Under the pieces are notes generated by a model. The model was not told the origin of the DNA. It did no database searches and saw only the letters and a program-made list of their open reading frames with translations. From Neorhizobium populisoli (GTDB lineage: Bacteria > Pseudomonadota > Alphaproteobacteria > Rhizobiales > Rhizobiaceae), in assembly GCF_019430945.1 (NCBI RefSeq), contig NZ_JAHYCB010000004.1, forward strand, positions 1 to 64,000: DNA of 64,000 nt, in the 5' to 3' direction. Positions within the stretch are counted from its first letter, which is position 1; the number at the start of each line of letters is the position of its first letter. The translations under genes and the position numbers were made by a program. Positions 50,942-58,947 of the stretch are shown piece after piece.

Positions 50942-52100
50942 GGGCCGTCTCCAGCGCAACATCCGCGTTCACCGGCAGTGAGGGCAATCGGCGACCGTCT
51001 TCGGCGAAAACGAAGAGGCGATCCGCGTCGAATTGCAGGCGCACCGGCATGCCGGCGGCGAGCCCCGCACCTTCGGAGGGCGAGAGCTTGGCGATGACAT
51101 TCTCGCCGACCGCATCGAGGCGGCAATAGAGGATGATTTCGGAGCCTAGGAATTCGACGCGATCGATATGCGCCGGCAGGCCGTGCTGGCTATTGCGGCT
51201 GACGGCCACGAATTCCGGACGGATGCCAATCGTCACCGGCGTGCCGGCTGTAAGCGTCTCGGCGGGCCGCAGGCGAGTGTTACCCATTGCCACCATGCCA
51301 TCCTCAGCGACTTGCGAGGCGAAGAGATTGATGCGCGGCTGGCCGATAAACTTTGCCACCTCGATATGCTGGGGATCATCATAGATGACCTGCGGCGAGG
51401 CAAGCTGCAGCAGCGCGCCGCCGATCATCACGGCGACTCGGTCGGCCATCGACAGTGCTTCGGCCTGATCGTGGGTGACATAGATGGTCGGCACGCCGGC
51501 GCGGCGGTGCAGTTCGACGATCTCGCCGCGGGCGTGGACGCGCAGGTTGGCATCGAGGTTCGATAGCGGCTCGTCCATCAGGAAAACGGAAGGCCGGCGC
51601 ACCATGGCGCGGCCGAGGGCGACGCGCTGGCGCTGACCACCGGACATCTGGCCGGGCTTGCGATCCATCAGATGATCGATCTTCAAAGAGACGGCCATGT
51701 CGCGCACTTCGCGCTTGATCGTGGCGATCGCCTTGCGCTGGCTGGGCACCAGCGGGCCGACGAGCGGCAGGCGCTGCGCACGTGTCAGGTTGCGCATGAC
51801 GAGCGGTACGGCGATGTTCTGCGCAGCCGTCAGGTGCGGATAAAGCGCGTAGGACTGGAACACCATGGCGATGTTGCGGTCCGCGGCCGGCACCGGCGAA
51901 AGGTCGCGGTCACCCACGACGATCTCGCCGCCATCGGCGCTTTCGAGACCCGCGAGAATACGCAGCAGCGTGCTCTTGCCGCAGCCGGACGGGCCGACCA
52001 GCGCGATAAACTCGTTTTCGTCGGCATCGAGGCTGACGCCCTTGAGGATCTGGTTGCCGCCAAAGGCCTTGTGGATGTTGCGGAGAGAAAGCTTGCTCAT
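50934..52100 (-). CDS. ABC transporter ATPase, UgpC/MsmK family
   Basis: This 388-residue ATPase has Walker A GPSGCGKST, signature MSGGQRQRVALGRAM, Walker B VFLMDEPLSNLDANLR and the switch histidine in VTHDQAEALSMADR. C-terminal TOBE-type regulatory domains start at about 240 (FIGQPRINLFASQV, IGIRPEFVAVS). Members can serve several importers, so it may also power the permeases encoded at 44015-45824, which lack an ATPase gene. There is an insertion of about 25 residues between Walker A and the signature (RNLTRAQRLPLVGPLVPSQR). Confidence 0.92.
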   Translation of the reverse strand: MSKLSLRNIHKAFGGNQILKGVSLDADENEFIALVGPSGCGKSTLLRILAGLESADGGEIVVGDRDLSPVPAADRNIAMVFQSYALYPHLTAAQNIAVPLVMRNLTRAQRLPLVGPLVPSQRKAIATIKREVRDMAVSLKIDHLMDRKPGQMSGGQRQRVALGRAMVRRPSVFLMDEPLSNLDANLRVHARGEIVELHRRAGVPTIYVTHDQAEALSMADRVAVMIGGALLQLASPQVIYDDPQHIEVAKFIGQPRINLFASQVAEDGMVAMGNTRLRPAETLTAGTPVTIGIRPEFVAVSRNSQHGLPAHIDRVEFLGSEIILYCRLDAVGENVIAKLSPSEGAGLAAGMPVRLQFDADRLFVFAEDGRRLPSLPVNADVALETAHG

Positions 52101-52924
52101 GCTTCCTCCTCTGCCTTGGCCGGGCTCGGATAGACTTCGTGGATGACGTCGTCGATGACATAGGCGGTCATGCCCGGCACGGCGACGATCTCTGTCTGCA
52201 CATCGTCGCCGAACGTGTGAACCGCGGCGCCGATCAGGCGCTCGCCCGGCATTTCTCGCTCCAGCTTGTCGATGACGAAGGCGGCTGAAGGTCCCCAGGT
52301 CAGCGCCATGTTCTCATGACGGCCCTGCCAGGCCCAATGCAGATGGCCGCTGGCGTAAAGCGCAACGTCATGAGCTTTGATCAGGTCGAAGAGCTGGGCG
52401 CGTTCCTTCGGGCGGGCACCCCAATAACCGGTCTCGCCTTCATCCGGCGCATCGACGAACAGCGGCTTGTGGGCGAAAAGCGCAATGCGACGGCCCTTGC
52501 GGTCTTCCAGCGTTTCGCGCAGCCATTCGAACTGCGCCTGCTCCTCGTCGTCCTCATGGCCGAGGATCAGCGAGTTGAGGCCGACGGAGCGCCATTCACC
52601 GGCGTCATGGAACCAGCGGTCCGGGCCGGCCAGATCGCGCCAGCGCCTCAGACGCTCGGCATTGACCGGCTGGCTGCCACCCGGCATGTGGCCGACATCG
52701 TGATTGCCGGGCACGATCAGCATCGGAACCGAGACCTGACGCATCAGGTCCATGCAGAACGTGATGTCTTCAGCCTTGTCGGCGCCATCGACGGTCAGGT
52801 CGCCGGTATGAATGATCAGGTCGGCGCGAGCGTCCTCGATCCAGTTCAGGAGCGGCGCCCAGTTGCCGTTGAAATGCTGCTTTTCCGGGCTGAAATGGGT
52901 ATCGGTAATCTGGATGATCTTCAC
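52097..52924 (-). CDS. Metallophosphoesterase, second phosphodiesterase of the region
   Basis: This 275-residue calcineurin-like enzyme has ITDTHFSP (D7, H9), HTGDLTVDG, PGNHDVGHM, LFAHKPLF and SGHLHWAW as metal blocks. It starts with GTG at 52924 and has no signal peptide. It is the first gene of the minus-strand importer operon and overlaps the ATPase start by 4 bases. With the phosphoesterase at 41594 it gives two facing operons of the same plan, which points to phosphodiester uptake and cleavage. A 14-base perfect palindrome lies just upstream. Confidence 0.88.
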   Translation of the reverse strand: MKIIQITDTHFSPEKQHFNGNWAPLLNWIEDARADLIIHTGDLTVDGADKAEDITFCMDLMRQVSVPMLIVPGNHDVGHMPGGSQPVNAERLRRWRDLAGPDRWFHDAGEWRSVGLNSLILGHEDDEEQAQFEWLRETLEDRKGRRIALFAHKPLFVDAPDEGETGYWGARPKERAQLFDLIKAHDVALYASGHLHWAWQGRHENMALTWGPSAAFVIDKLEREMPGERLIGAAVHTFGDDVQTEIVAVPGMTAYVIDDVIHEVYPSPAKAEEEA

Positions 52925-52951
52925 GGCAGCTCTCCGGTCTCGCGAGCGCCT

Positions 52952-52965
52952 TTCGCAATTGCGAA
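52952..52965. promoter_or_regulatory. Perfect 14-base palindrome upstream of the minus-strand importer operon
   Basis: TTCGCAATTGCGAA is flanked by CGCCT and GGCG, which extends the symmetry with one extra base. It lies 28 bases before the GTG start of the phosphoesterase gene. The form suits a LacI-type or other dimeric repressor. Confidence 0.6.
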
Positions 52966-53075
52966 GGCGAGGTGCGAGTTTCCTTAGAGCTCTCTCGTGT
53001 CAGGCCGGTTACAGAGTTTTCCAGCCTTCTTTCATTTTCGTCATATAGCTGTAAAGCGGCTTCCGAAGGTCCCTA

Positions 53076-54368
53076 TCAGACGATCCCGCCGCCACCGGCA
53101 GAGGACGCCGGGCGCTCCGCCGTAACCTTCTTGCGATAGCCGCTGGCGCGATATGCCGCGACCGGATCGATCGCCCCGCCGGCCCTCCGCCGGGCTTCCG
53201 CGAGGATCGGCTCGACATCGGTGCGGTAAGCACGCTTCAGGCTTTCCGATGCCATCAGCGCATCGTTTTCCTGCTGATATCCATCGAGCGCCTTGCGATC
53301 GACGAGCAATGCCTGCGCATAGGCGCGGCGGATCTCGTTGGCGCTGGAAATCAGGCTTTCGATCGGATCGGTGACGTTGTGCGACTGGTCGATCATATGG
53401 GCCGGATGGAAACCCTTGACGCCGCGATATTCGGCATCGACCAATTCGTTGAAGACGAGAAACAGCCGATAGGGCTCGATCGCGCCGGCATCCAGATCGT
53501 CGTCGCCGTATTTGGAATCGTTGAAATGGAAGCCGCCCAGCTTGCCGAACTGAATGAGGCGCGCGACGATCATCTCGATATTGGTGTTCGGCGCGTGGTG
53601 GCCGAGATCGACCAGGCACATGGCTTTTTCGCCGAGCGTATTGGCGATCAGGTAATTGGTGCCCCAGTCCTGCACGACCGTCGAATAGAATGCCGGCTCA
53701 TACATCTTGTGTTCGGAGAACAGCCGCCAATCGTCCGGCAGCGCCTTGTAGATCTCCGCCATCGACGCGAGGTAACGTTCGAAAACGCGCGTGAAATGGC
53801 TCTGGCCCGGGAAATTCGAACCGTCGCCGATCCATACTGTCAGCGCCTTGGAGCCGATCGCCTTGCCGATCTCGATACATTCGAGATTGTGCTCGACCGC
53901 CTGGGCGCGGGTTGCCGCGTCCGTATGGCTGAGCGAGCCGTATTTGTAGGAATGGGCCTGGCCCGGGGCGTCGGAGAACGTGTTGGAGTTCATGGCGTCG
54001 AAACCGAGGCCCAGCGCATCACCCCTGGCCCGCAATTCCTTCGGATCGGCCTTGTCCCACGGGATATGCAGCGAGACGGTCGGTGTCGCCTGGGTCAGCT
54101 GATGGATGACCGAACAATCGTCGAGCTTGTCGAAAATGCCACGTGGTTCGCCCTGGCCGGGAAAGCGGGCAAAACGGGTGCCGCCGGTGCCAACGCCCCA
54201 TGAGGGGACGGCGACGAAAAATTCCGAGACTTTTTTGGTGATAGCGTCGATGTCCACGCCACGGCGCGACAAATTTTCGCCGAGTGCGGCGTAATCAGAT
54301 GTGAGCGCTTTTGAGCGTTTGTCGTTTTCGGCGGAGATGATGTCCGCGGCGATCTGTAGTTCTGTCAT
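53076..54368 (-). CDS. rhaI: L-rhamnose isomerase, rhizobial type
   Basis: This 430-residue TIM-barrel sugar isomerase converts L-rhamnose to L-rhamnulose. Metal-site regions are the LFSEHKMYEPAFYSTVVQDW, CLVDLGHHAPNTNIEMIVAR and GGFHFNDSKYGDDDLDAG stretches. I start at ATG 54368 (MTELQIAADIISAEN); the open frame beyond that crosses a RIME-like repeat. It follows rhaD on the same strand, as in the rhaDI operon of Rhizobium leguminosarum. It acts in the cytoplasm ahead of RhaK and RhaD. Confidence 0.9.
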   Translation of the reverse strand: MTELQIAADIISAENDKRSKALTSDYAALGENLSRRGVDIDAITKKVSEFFVAVPSWGVGTGGTRFARFPGQGEPRGIFDKLDDCSVIHQLTQATPTVSLHIPWDKADPKELRARGDALGLGFDAMNSNTFSDAPGQAHSYKYGSLSHTDAATRAQAVEHNLECIEIGKAIGSKALTVWIGDGSNFPGQSHFTRVFERYLASMAEIYKALPDDWRLFSEHKMYEPAFYSTVVQDWGTNYLIANTLGEKAMCLVDLGHHAPNTNIEMIVARLIQFGKLGGFHFNDSKYGDDDLDAGAIEPYRLFLVFNELVDAEYRGVKGFHPAHMIDQSHNVTDPIESLISSANEIRRAYAQALLVDRKALDGYQQENDALMASESLKRAYRTDVEPILAEARRRAGGAIDPVAAYRASGYRKKVTAERPASSAGGGGIV

Positions 54369-54382
54369 GTGTTCCTCCCAAA

Positions 54383-54520
54383 GCCCCTCATCCACCCTGC
54401 CGGGCACCTTCTCCCCGTAAACGGGGCGAAGGAGAATCGTGGCACCCTCTCCATTCAAACCAGCGTCGCTTGAGGCACGTCCCCTCTCCCCGCGTTCGGG
54501 GAGGGGGTTAGTGAGGGGCA
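54383..54520. repeat. RIME-like mosaic repeat between rhaD and rhaI
   Basis: The element of about 138 bases begins GCCCCTCATCCACCCTGCCG and ends TTAGTGAGGGGC, with stems CTTCTCCCCGTAAACGGGGC and CTCCCCGCGTTCGGGGAG. It sits inside the rhaDI operon, only 14 bases from the rhaI start. Confidence 0.85.
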
Positions 54521-54536
54521 AGCCGGTCGACGACGA

Positions 54537-56633
54537 CTAGCGCGTAAAACTCTGCGCATTCCCGGCATCGACATTGATGATATTGCCGGTCGATTTCGCG
54601 GATAGGTCCGACGCCAGGAAGTAGATCGCCTCCGCAATATCCTCCGGAAACACATTGAGCTTCAGCATCGAACGCTTGCGGTAATGCTCTTCAAGCTCCG
54701 AAACCTCGATCTTGGACGAGGCAGCCCGCTGTTCGCGCCACTCGCCGTTCCAGATCTTCGAACCGCGCAGAACCGCATCAGGATTGACCGTATTGACGCG
54801 AATACCAGCATCCGCGCCTTCCAGCGCCAGGCAACGGGCGAGATGGATTTCGGCAGCCTTGGCCGTGCAATAAGCGGACGCATTCGGCGACGAGGCAAGC
54901 CCGTTCTTCGAGGCGACGAAGACGACGTTACCGCCGAGCTTCTGCCGACGGAACAGCCGGAAGGCCTCACGCGACACGAGGAAATAACCGGTCGCCAGGA
55001 TGTCGATATTCTTGCTCCACATGGCAAGCGTCGTTTCCTCGACCGGAGCCGAGGAGGCAATGCCGGCATTCGAGACGAGGATATCAACGCCGCCAAATTC
55101 GACGCAGGCTTCGGAGAACGCTTCCAGCACGCCTACTTCGCTGGTGACGTCGAGCAGCACGCCGCGCACCGCATCCTTGCCGAAGGACTTTTCGAAATCC
55201 GCCTTGGTAGCGTCCAAAGCCGCGCCGTCAATATCCACCAGCACGACGCAGGCGCCCTCGCCCATCAGCCGCGAGGCCGTCGCCCGGCCGATGCCGCCGG
55301 CGCCGCCGGTGACGAAAGCCACCTGACCGGCGAGGCTTTTCGGCTTCGGCATGCGCTGCAGCTTGGCCTCTTCGAGCAGCCAGTATTCGATGTCGAAGGC
55401 CTCCTGCTCCGGCAGGCCCTGATATTCGGAAACGGTAGACGCGCCGCGCATCACGTTGATGGCGTTGACATAGAACTCGCCGGCAATGCGGGCGGTTGCC
55501 TTGTCGCGCGCGAAGGACAACATACCAACGCCGGGAATAAGGAAAACGACAGGGTTCGGGTCACGCATCTTCGGCGAGTTGTCGTGTTTGCAGGCTTCGT
55601 AATAACGTGCGTAGTCGGCGCGGTAATCTTCCAACGCCTTGTCGAGGCCGGCGATGACCGCATCGACATCGGGCTTGGCCGGATCGAAATCGACGATCAG
55701 TGGCCGGATCTTGGTACGCAGGAAATGGTCCGGGCAGGACGTGCCGAGGTTTCCGAGCGGCTTCAGATCTTTCGAATTGACGAATTCCAGCACCGCGTCC
55801 TGATCGTCGAAATCGCCGAGCTTGCGCTCCGCCTTGCCGATGCGGCCACGGATTTCCGGCATCAGCTTCGCCGCGATCGCCCGTCGCTCCGGCGCCGGCA
55901 GGCTGTTCGTCACGGAACCGCCGAAGACCGTCTTGCCTTCCGTTTCCTTGGCAAACCACTCGATCGCCTTGTTGATGATCTCGAGCGTCAGTTTATAGCA
56001 GGCCTTGGCGTCGTTATCCCAGGTAAACAGGCCATGGCTTTCCAGCACGACGCCCTTGGCATTCGGATTGGCCTTCACGAAGGCTTCGACATCGAGGCCC
56101 AGCTGAAAACCCGGGCGACGCCAGGGCAGCCAGCCTATCGCATCGCCAAAGATCTGCCGCGTCAGTTCCTTGGAATTCTTCGAAGCGGCAATGGCGATGA
56201 TCGCGTCGGGATGCATGTGATCGACGTGCGTGAAGGGCACGAAACCATGCAGCGGCGTATCAATTGAAGCAGCGCGTGGATTGAGGTTAAAGGTGCAATG
56301 CGGAAGGAAGCCGACCATGCGGTCCTCGTCCTCGACGCCCTTATAGATGCCCTTCAGCGCTTCGAGCTTGTCCATGTAGAGGGTCGCGAAACCGTCCAGC
56401 TTAATCGTGCCGACATCGCCGCCCGAGCCCTTGACCCACATGACCTTGACCTTTTCGCCGGTCAGCGGGTCGGTCTCCATCACTTTGGCGGACGTATTGC
56501 CGCCGCCGTAATTGGTGATGCGCTTGTCGGCGCCGAGCAGGTTGGAGCGATAGAGCAGTTTGCCGGGCTCATCGAGCTTGGCGGCATAGGAATCATCCCA
56601 ATGGTTTTCGAGAAGGCGGGTTTGGCCCGACAT
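54537..56633 (-). CDS. rhaD: Bifunctional rhamnulose-1-phosphate aldolase/short-chain dehydrogenase
   Basis: This 698-residue two-domain enzyme has residues of about 1-400 as a class II aldolase (NYGGGNTSAKVMETDPLTG, zinc histidines in FTHVDHMHPDAI, and VVLESHGLFTW). Residues of about 420-698 are a short-chain dehydrogenase (VAFVTGGAGGIGRATASRL, SNAGIAS, Y-x3-K in YCTAKAA). Together they split rhamnulose-1-phosphate and oxidise the L-lactaldehyde. GGGAGG precedes ATG 56633. It is divergent from rhaR across a nested palindrome. Confidence 0.93.
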   Translation of the reverse strand: MSGQTRLLENHWDDSYAAKLDEPGKLLYRSNLLGADKRITNYGGGNTSAKVMETDPLTGEKVKVMWVKGSGGDVGTIKLDGFATLYMDKLEALKGIYKGVEDEDRMVGFLPHCTFNLNPRAASIDTPLHGFVPFTHVDHMHPDAIIAIAASKNSKELTRQIFGDAIGWLPWRRPGFQLGLDVEAFVKANPNAKGVVLESHGLFTWDNDAKACYKLTLEIINKAIEWFAKETEGKTVFGGSVTNSLPAPERRAIAAKLMPEIRGRIGKAERKLGDFDDQDAVLEFVNSKDLKPLGNLGTSCPDHFLRTKIRPLIVDFDPAKPDVDAVIAGLDKALEDYRADYARYYEACKHDNSPKMRDPNPVVFLIPGVGMLSFARDKATARIAGEFYVNAINVMRGASTVSEYQGLPEQEAFDIEYWLLEEAKLQRMPKPKSLAGQVAFVTGGAGGIGRATASRLMGEGACVVLVDIDGAALDATKADFEKSFGKDAVRGVLLDVTSEVGVLEAFSEACVEFGGVDILVSNAGIASSAPVEETTLAMWSKNIDILATGYFLVSREAFRLFRRQKLGGNVVFVASKNGLASSPNASAYCTAKAAEIHLARCLALEGADAGIRVNTVNPDAVLRGSKIWNGEWREQRAASSKIEVSELEEHYRKRSMLKLNVFPEDIAEAIYFLASDLSAKSTGNIINVDAGNAQSFTR

Positions 56634-56720
56634 GGCTTGTCCTCCCAATATTTCGGCTTACGGCAGCAAACAGCCGCCATCTCCCTGCCATGGGTATCGC
56701 GCATCGCCGCAACACATGTC

Positions 56721-56785
56721 AATCAAAAACGATCACAAACTTTCATTGTGCAGCGCAATAAAAGCGAATTTGATCGTTTCTGATT
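56721..56785. promoter_or_regulatory. Nested palindromic operator between rhaD and rhaR
   Basis: AATCAAAAACGATCA (56721-56735) and TGATCGTTTCTGATT (56771-56785) pair at 14 of 15 positions. Inside them CTTTCATTG (56740-56748) and CAATAAAAG (56756-56764) pair at 8 of 9 around almost the same centre. The right outer arm overlaps the -35 box of the rhaR promoter. It probably binds RhaR (DeoR family) and controls both divergent operons. Confidence 0.75.
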
Positions 56786-56810
56786 GACAACGGTAAATTT
56801 CAAGTAATAG
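56784..56810 (+). promoter_or_regulatory. Candidate rhaR promoter
   Basis: TTGACA (56784-56789) and TAATAG (56805-56810) have a 15-base spacer, slightly short. The -35 box overlaps the right operator arm by two bases, which would allow repression by RhaR. Confidence 0.5.
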
Positions 56811-56831
56811 TTGATGCTTAGGAGGAGCCCC

Positions 56832-57647
56832 ATGCACGAACGTGAACGCCATCGCATCATCCTGAGCGCGATCCAGGAAAAGCCTGTGATCACCGTGCAG
56901 GATATTGCCGAGCTGACCGAGGCTTCCGAAGCCACGATCCGGCGCGACATTGCGGCATTGCATGTGCAGGGTAAGCTCCGGCGTGTGCGTGGTGGAGCCG
57001 AAGCGGTGCACCCGCCGCAGATCGGCCAGCTTGCCGCTCGTTCTTTCCGAGTTTCGGAAGGCGTCAATATCGACAAGAAGCGGGCGATTGCCCGCCGCGC
57101 CGTCGAGCTTTGCGACGAGGGCGACAGCGTCATCATCAACGGCGGCACGACGACGTTTCAGATGGTGCATTTCATGTCGGCCCGTCGGCTGCAGGTGATG
57201 ACCAATTCCTTCGCCATCGCCGAACATCTGGTCAAACATTCGAAAAGCACGGTGACGATCCCGGGCGGCGCGATCTATCGCGAGCAGAGCTTGATCCTGT
57301 CGCCCTTCGAGAACGATGCGATCCGCAATTTTTATGCGCGCCGCATGTTCATCGGCGCACAGGGCATCGGCCCGCTCGGCGTGATGGAAGGCGATGCGCT
57401 AGTGATCCAGAGCGAACAGAAACTGATGCATCAGGCCGAAGAGCTGATCGTCATGGTGGATTCGTCGAAATTCAACCGCCGTTCGAGCCTCATTTTATGC
57501 CCGCTGGAACGGGTGACGACGATCATTACCGACGACGGAATTTCGGATGATGCGGCGCGGATGATCGAAGAGGCCGGCGTGACGCTGATTATCGCCGGCG
57601 CCGCGGCCGCGGACATGGTGAAGGAGGATTCCTCGTCCGCCGCATGA
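56832..57647 (+). CDS. rhaR: DeoR-family regulator of rhamnose catabolism
   Basis: This 271-residue protein has an N-terminal DeoR helix-turn-helix (VQDIAELTEASEATIRRDIA, followed by LHVQGKLRRVRGGAEAV) and a C-terminal sugar-phosphate sensor domain with DSVIINGGTTTFQMVHFMS and VMVDSSKFNRRSSLI. GGAGGAG precedes ATG 56832. It leads rhaRSTPQUK and is divergent from rhaDI. Known homologues repress both operons until a rhamnose intermediate is present. Confidence 0.92.
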   Translation: MHERERHRIILSAIQEKPVITVQDIAELTEASEATIRRDIAALHVQGKLRRVRGGAEAVHPPQIGQLAARSFRVSEGVNIDKKRAIARRAVELCDEGDSVIINGGTTTFQMVHFMSARRLQVMTNSFAIAEHLVKHSKSTVTIPGGAIYREQSLILSPFENDAIRNFYARRMFIGAQGIGPLGVMEGDALVIQSEQKLMHQAEELIVMVDSSKFNRRSSLILCPLERVTTIITDDGISDDAARMIEEAGVTLIIAGAAAADMVKEDSSSAA

Positions 57648-57698
57648 GGAGCGGCTGGCGGGAGAAGGATTGAACTTTTCAACTGGGAGGACTGAACA

Positions 57699-58694
57699 AT
57701 GAAACTTGCCAAGAAATTAGCACTGGGCGTGGCGCTTGCCTTCGCCGCAATGACCACGGCAGCCGGTGCTGCCGACATGAAGATCGCACTCGTCGTCAAA
57801 TCGCTCGGCAACGGCTTCTTCGAGGCCGCCAACAAAGGTGCGCAGGAAGCAGCCAAGGAACTGGGCGGCGTGCAGGTGATCTATACCGGCCCGACATCGA
57901 CCACCGCCGAAGGCCAGATCGAGGTGATCAACTCGCTGATCGCCCAGGGCGTCGATGCAATCGCGATCTCCGCCAACGATCCGGACGCCGTCATTCCGGC
58001 GCTGAAAAAGGCCGCACAGCGCGGCATCAAGGTCATTTCCTGGGATTCGGCGGTCGCCAAGGAAGGCCGCATCATGCACCTGAACCCGTCGTCCAACGAA
58101 CTGATCGGCAAGATGTGCCTGACGCTCGCCAAGGACCATCTGGACGGCGGCAAGGGCGATTTCGCCATCCTGTCTGCCACCACCACATCGACGAACCAGA
58201 ACACTTGGATCGCCGAGATGAAGAAGCAGATCAAGGACTTTCCAGGCCTCAACCTCGCCACCACCGTCTACGGTGACGACCTCGCCGACAAGTCCTATCG
58301 CGAAGCCCAGGGCCTCCTGAAGTCGCAGCCGAACGTCAAGGTCATCGTCGCTCCGACCACCGTTGGTGTGCTCGCTGCCTCGCAGGCCGTCAAGGATGCC
58401 GGCATGATCGGCAAGGTCTATGTCACCGGCCTCGGCCTACCGTCCGAAATGGCGGGCGCCATCAAGTCGGGCGCGACGAAGGAATTCGCCATCTGGAACC
58501 CGATCGACCTCGGTTATTCGGCCACCCAGATCGCCTATCACCTCGTCAAGGGCGATGCCACGGGCAAGCCGGGCTCGGACATCAAGGCCGGCCGCATGGG
58601 TTCGATCAAGATCGGCGAAAATGGTGAGGCGGCCATGGCCGATCCGTTCGTCTACAATGCCAAGAACATCGACGAGTTTTCGAAGATTTTCTGA
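57699..58694 (+). CDS. rhaS: Rhamnose ABC transporter substrate-binding protein
   Basis: This 331-residue periplasmic sugar-binding protein of the RbsB type has a Sec signal (KKLALGVALAFAAMTTAAGA) and a mature start DMKIALVVKSLGNGFFEAAN. Ligand-site segments are AISANDPDAVIPALKKAA and SWDSAVAKEGRIMHLNPSS. GGGAGGA precedes the ATG. It is followed by a RIME-like repeat before rhaT. Confidence 0.93.
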   Translation: MKLAKKLALGVALAFAAMTTAAGAADMKIALVVKSLGNGFFEAANKGAQEAAKELGGVQVIYTGPTSTTAEGQIEVINSLIAQGVDAIAISANDPDAVIPALKKAAQRGIKVISWDSAVAKEGRIMHLNPSSNELIGKMCLTLAKDHLDGGKGDFAILSATTTSTNQNTWIAEMKKQIKDFPGLNLATTVYGDDLADKSYREAQGLLKSQPNVKVIVAPTTVGVLAASQAVKDAGMIGKVYVTGLGLPSEMAGAIKSGATKEFAIWNPIDLGYSATQIAYHLVKGDATGKPGSDIKAGRMGSIKIGENGEAAMADPFVYNAKNIDEFSKIF

Positions 58695-58728
58695 GGCTTA
58701 GGCACATATTGAACGGCAGGCGCATGTA

Positions 58729-58900
58729 GCCCCCTCATCCGCCTGCCGGCACCTTCTCCCCGCTGGGGAGAAGGGAAGATGTGGCATCGCCAACGTCCCC
58801 ATCTGACCGCGAAGAAGAAGGTGCCGCAGTATCGCTATTCCCTCCTCTCCCGTCGGGGAGAGGGTGGCCGAGCGTAGGCGGACGCCGGGTGAGGGGGCCG
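58729..58900. repeat. RIME-like mosaic repeat between rhaS and rhaT
   Basis: The element of about 172 bases begins GCCCCCTCATCCGCCTGCCG and ends CGGGTGAGGGGG. It carries stems CTTCTCCCCGCTGGGGAGAAG (21 bases; central part CCCCGCTGGGG) and CTCTCCCGTCGGGGAGAG. It fills most of the 253-base gap inside the transporter operon. Confidence 0.85.
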
Positions 58901-58947
58901 CCCGGCACGACGCTTCCAATTCCTGGCATCAAAAATAACGGCCACGC

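Noticed and set aside
22699-58900. CRISPR array made from the repeated palindromic units
   Set aside because: The units are dispersed, variable in length, not regularly spaced and mostly intra-operon. No cas gene is present.
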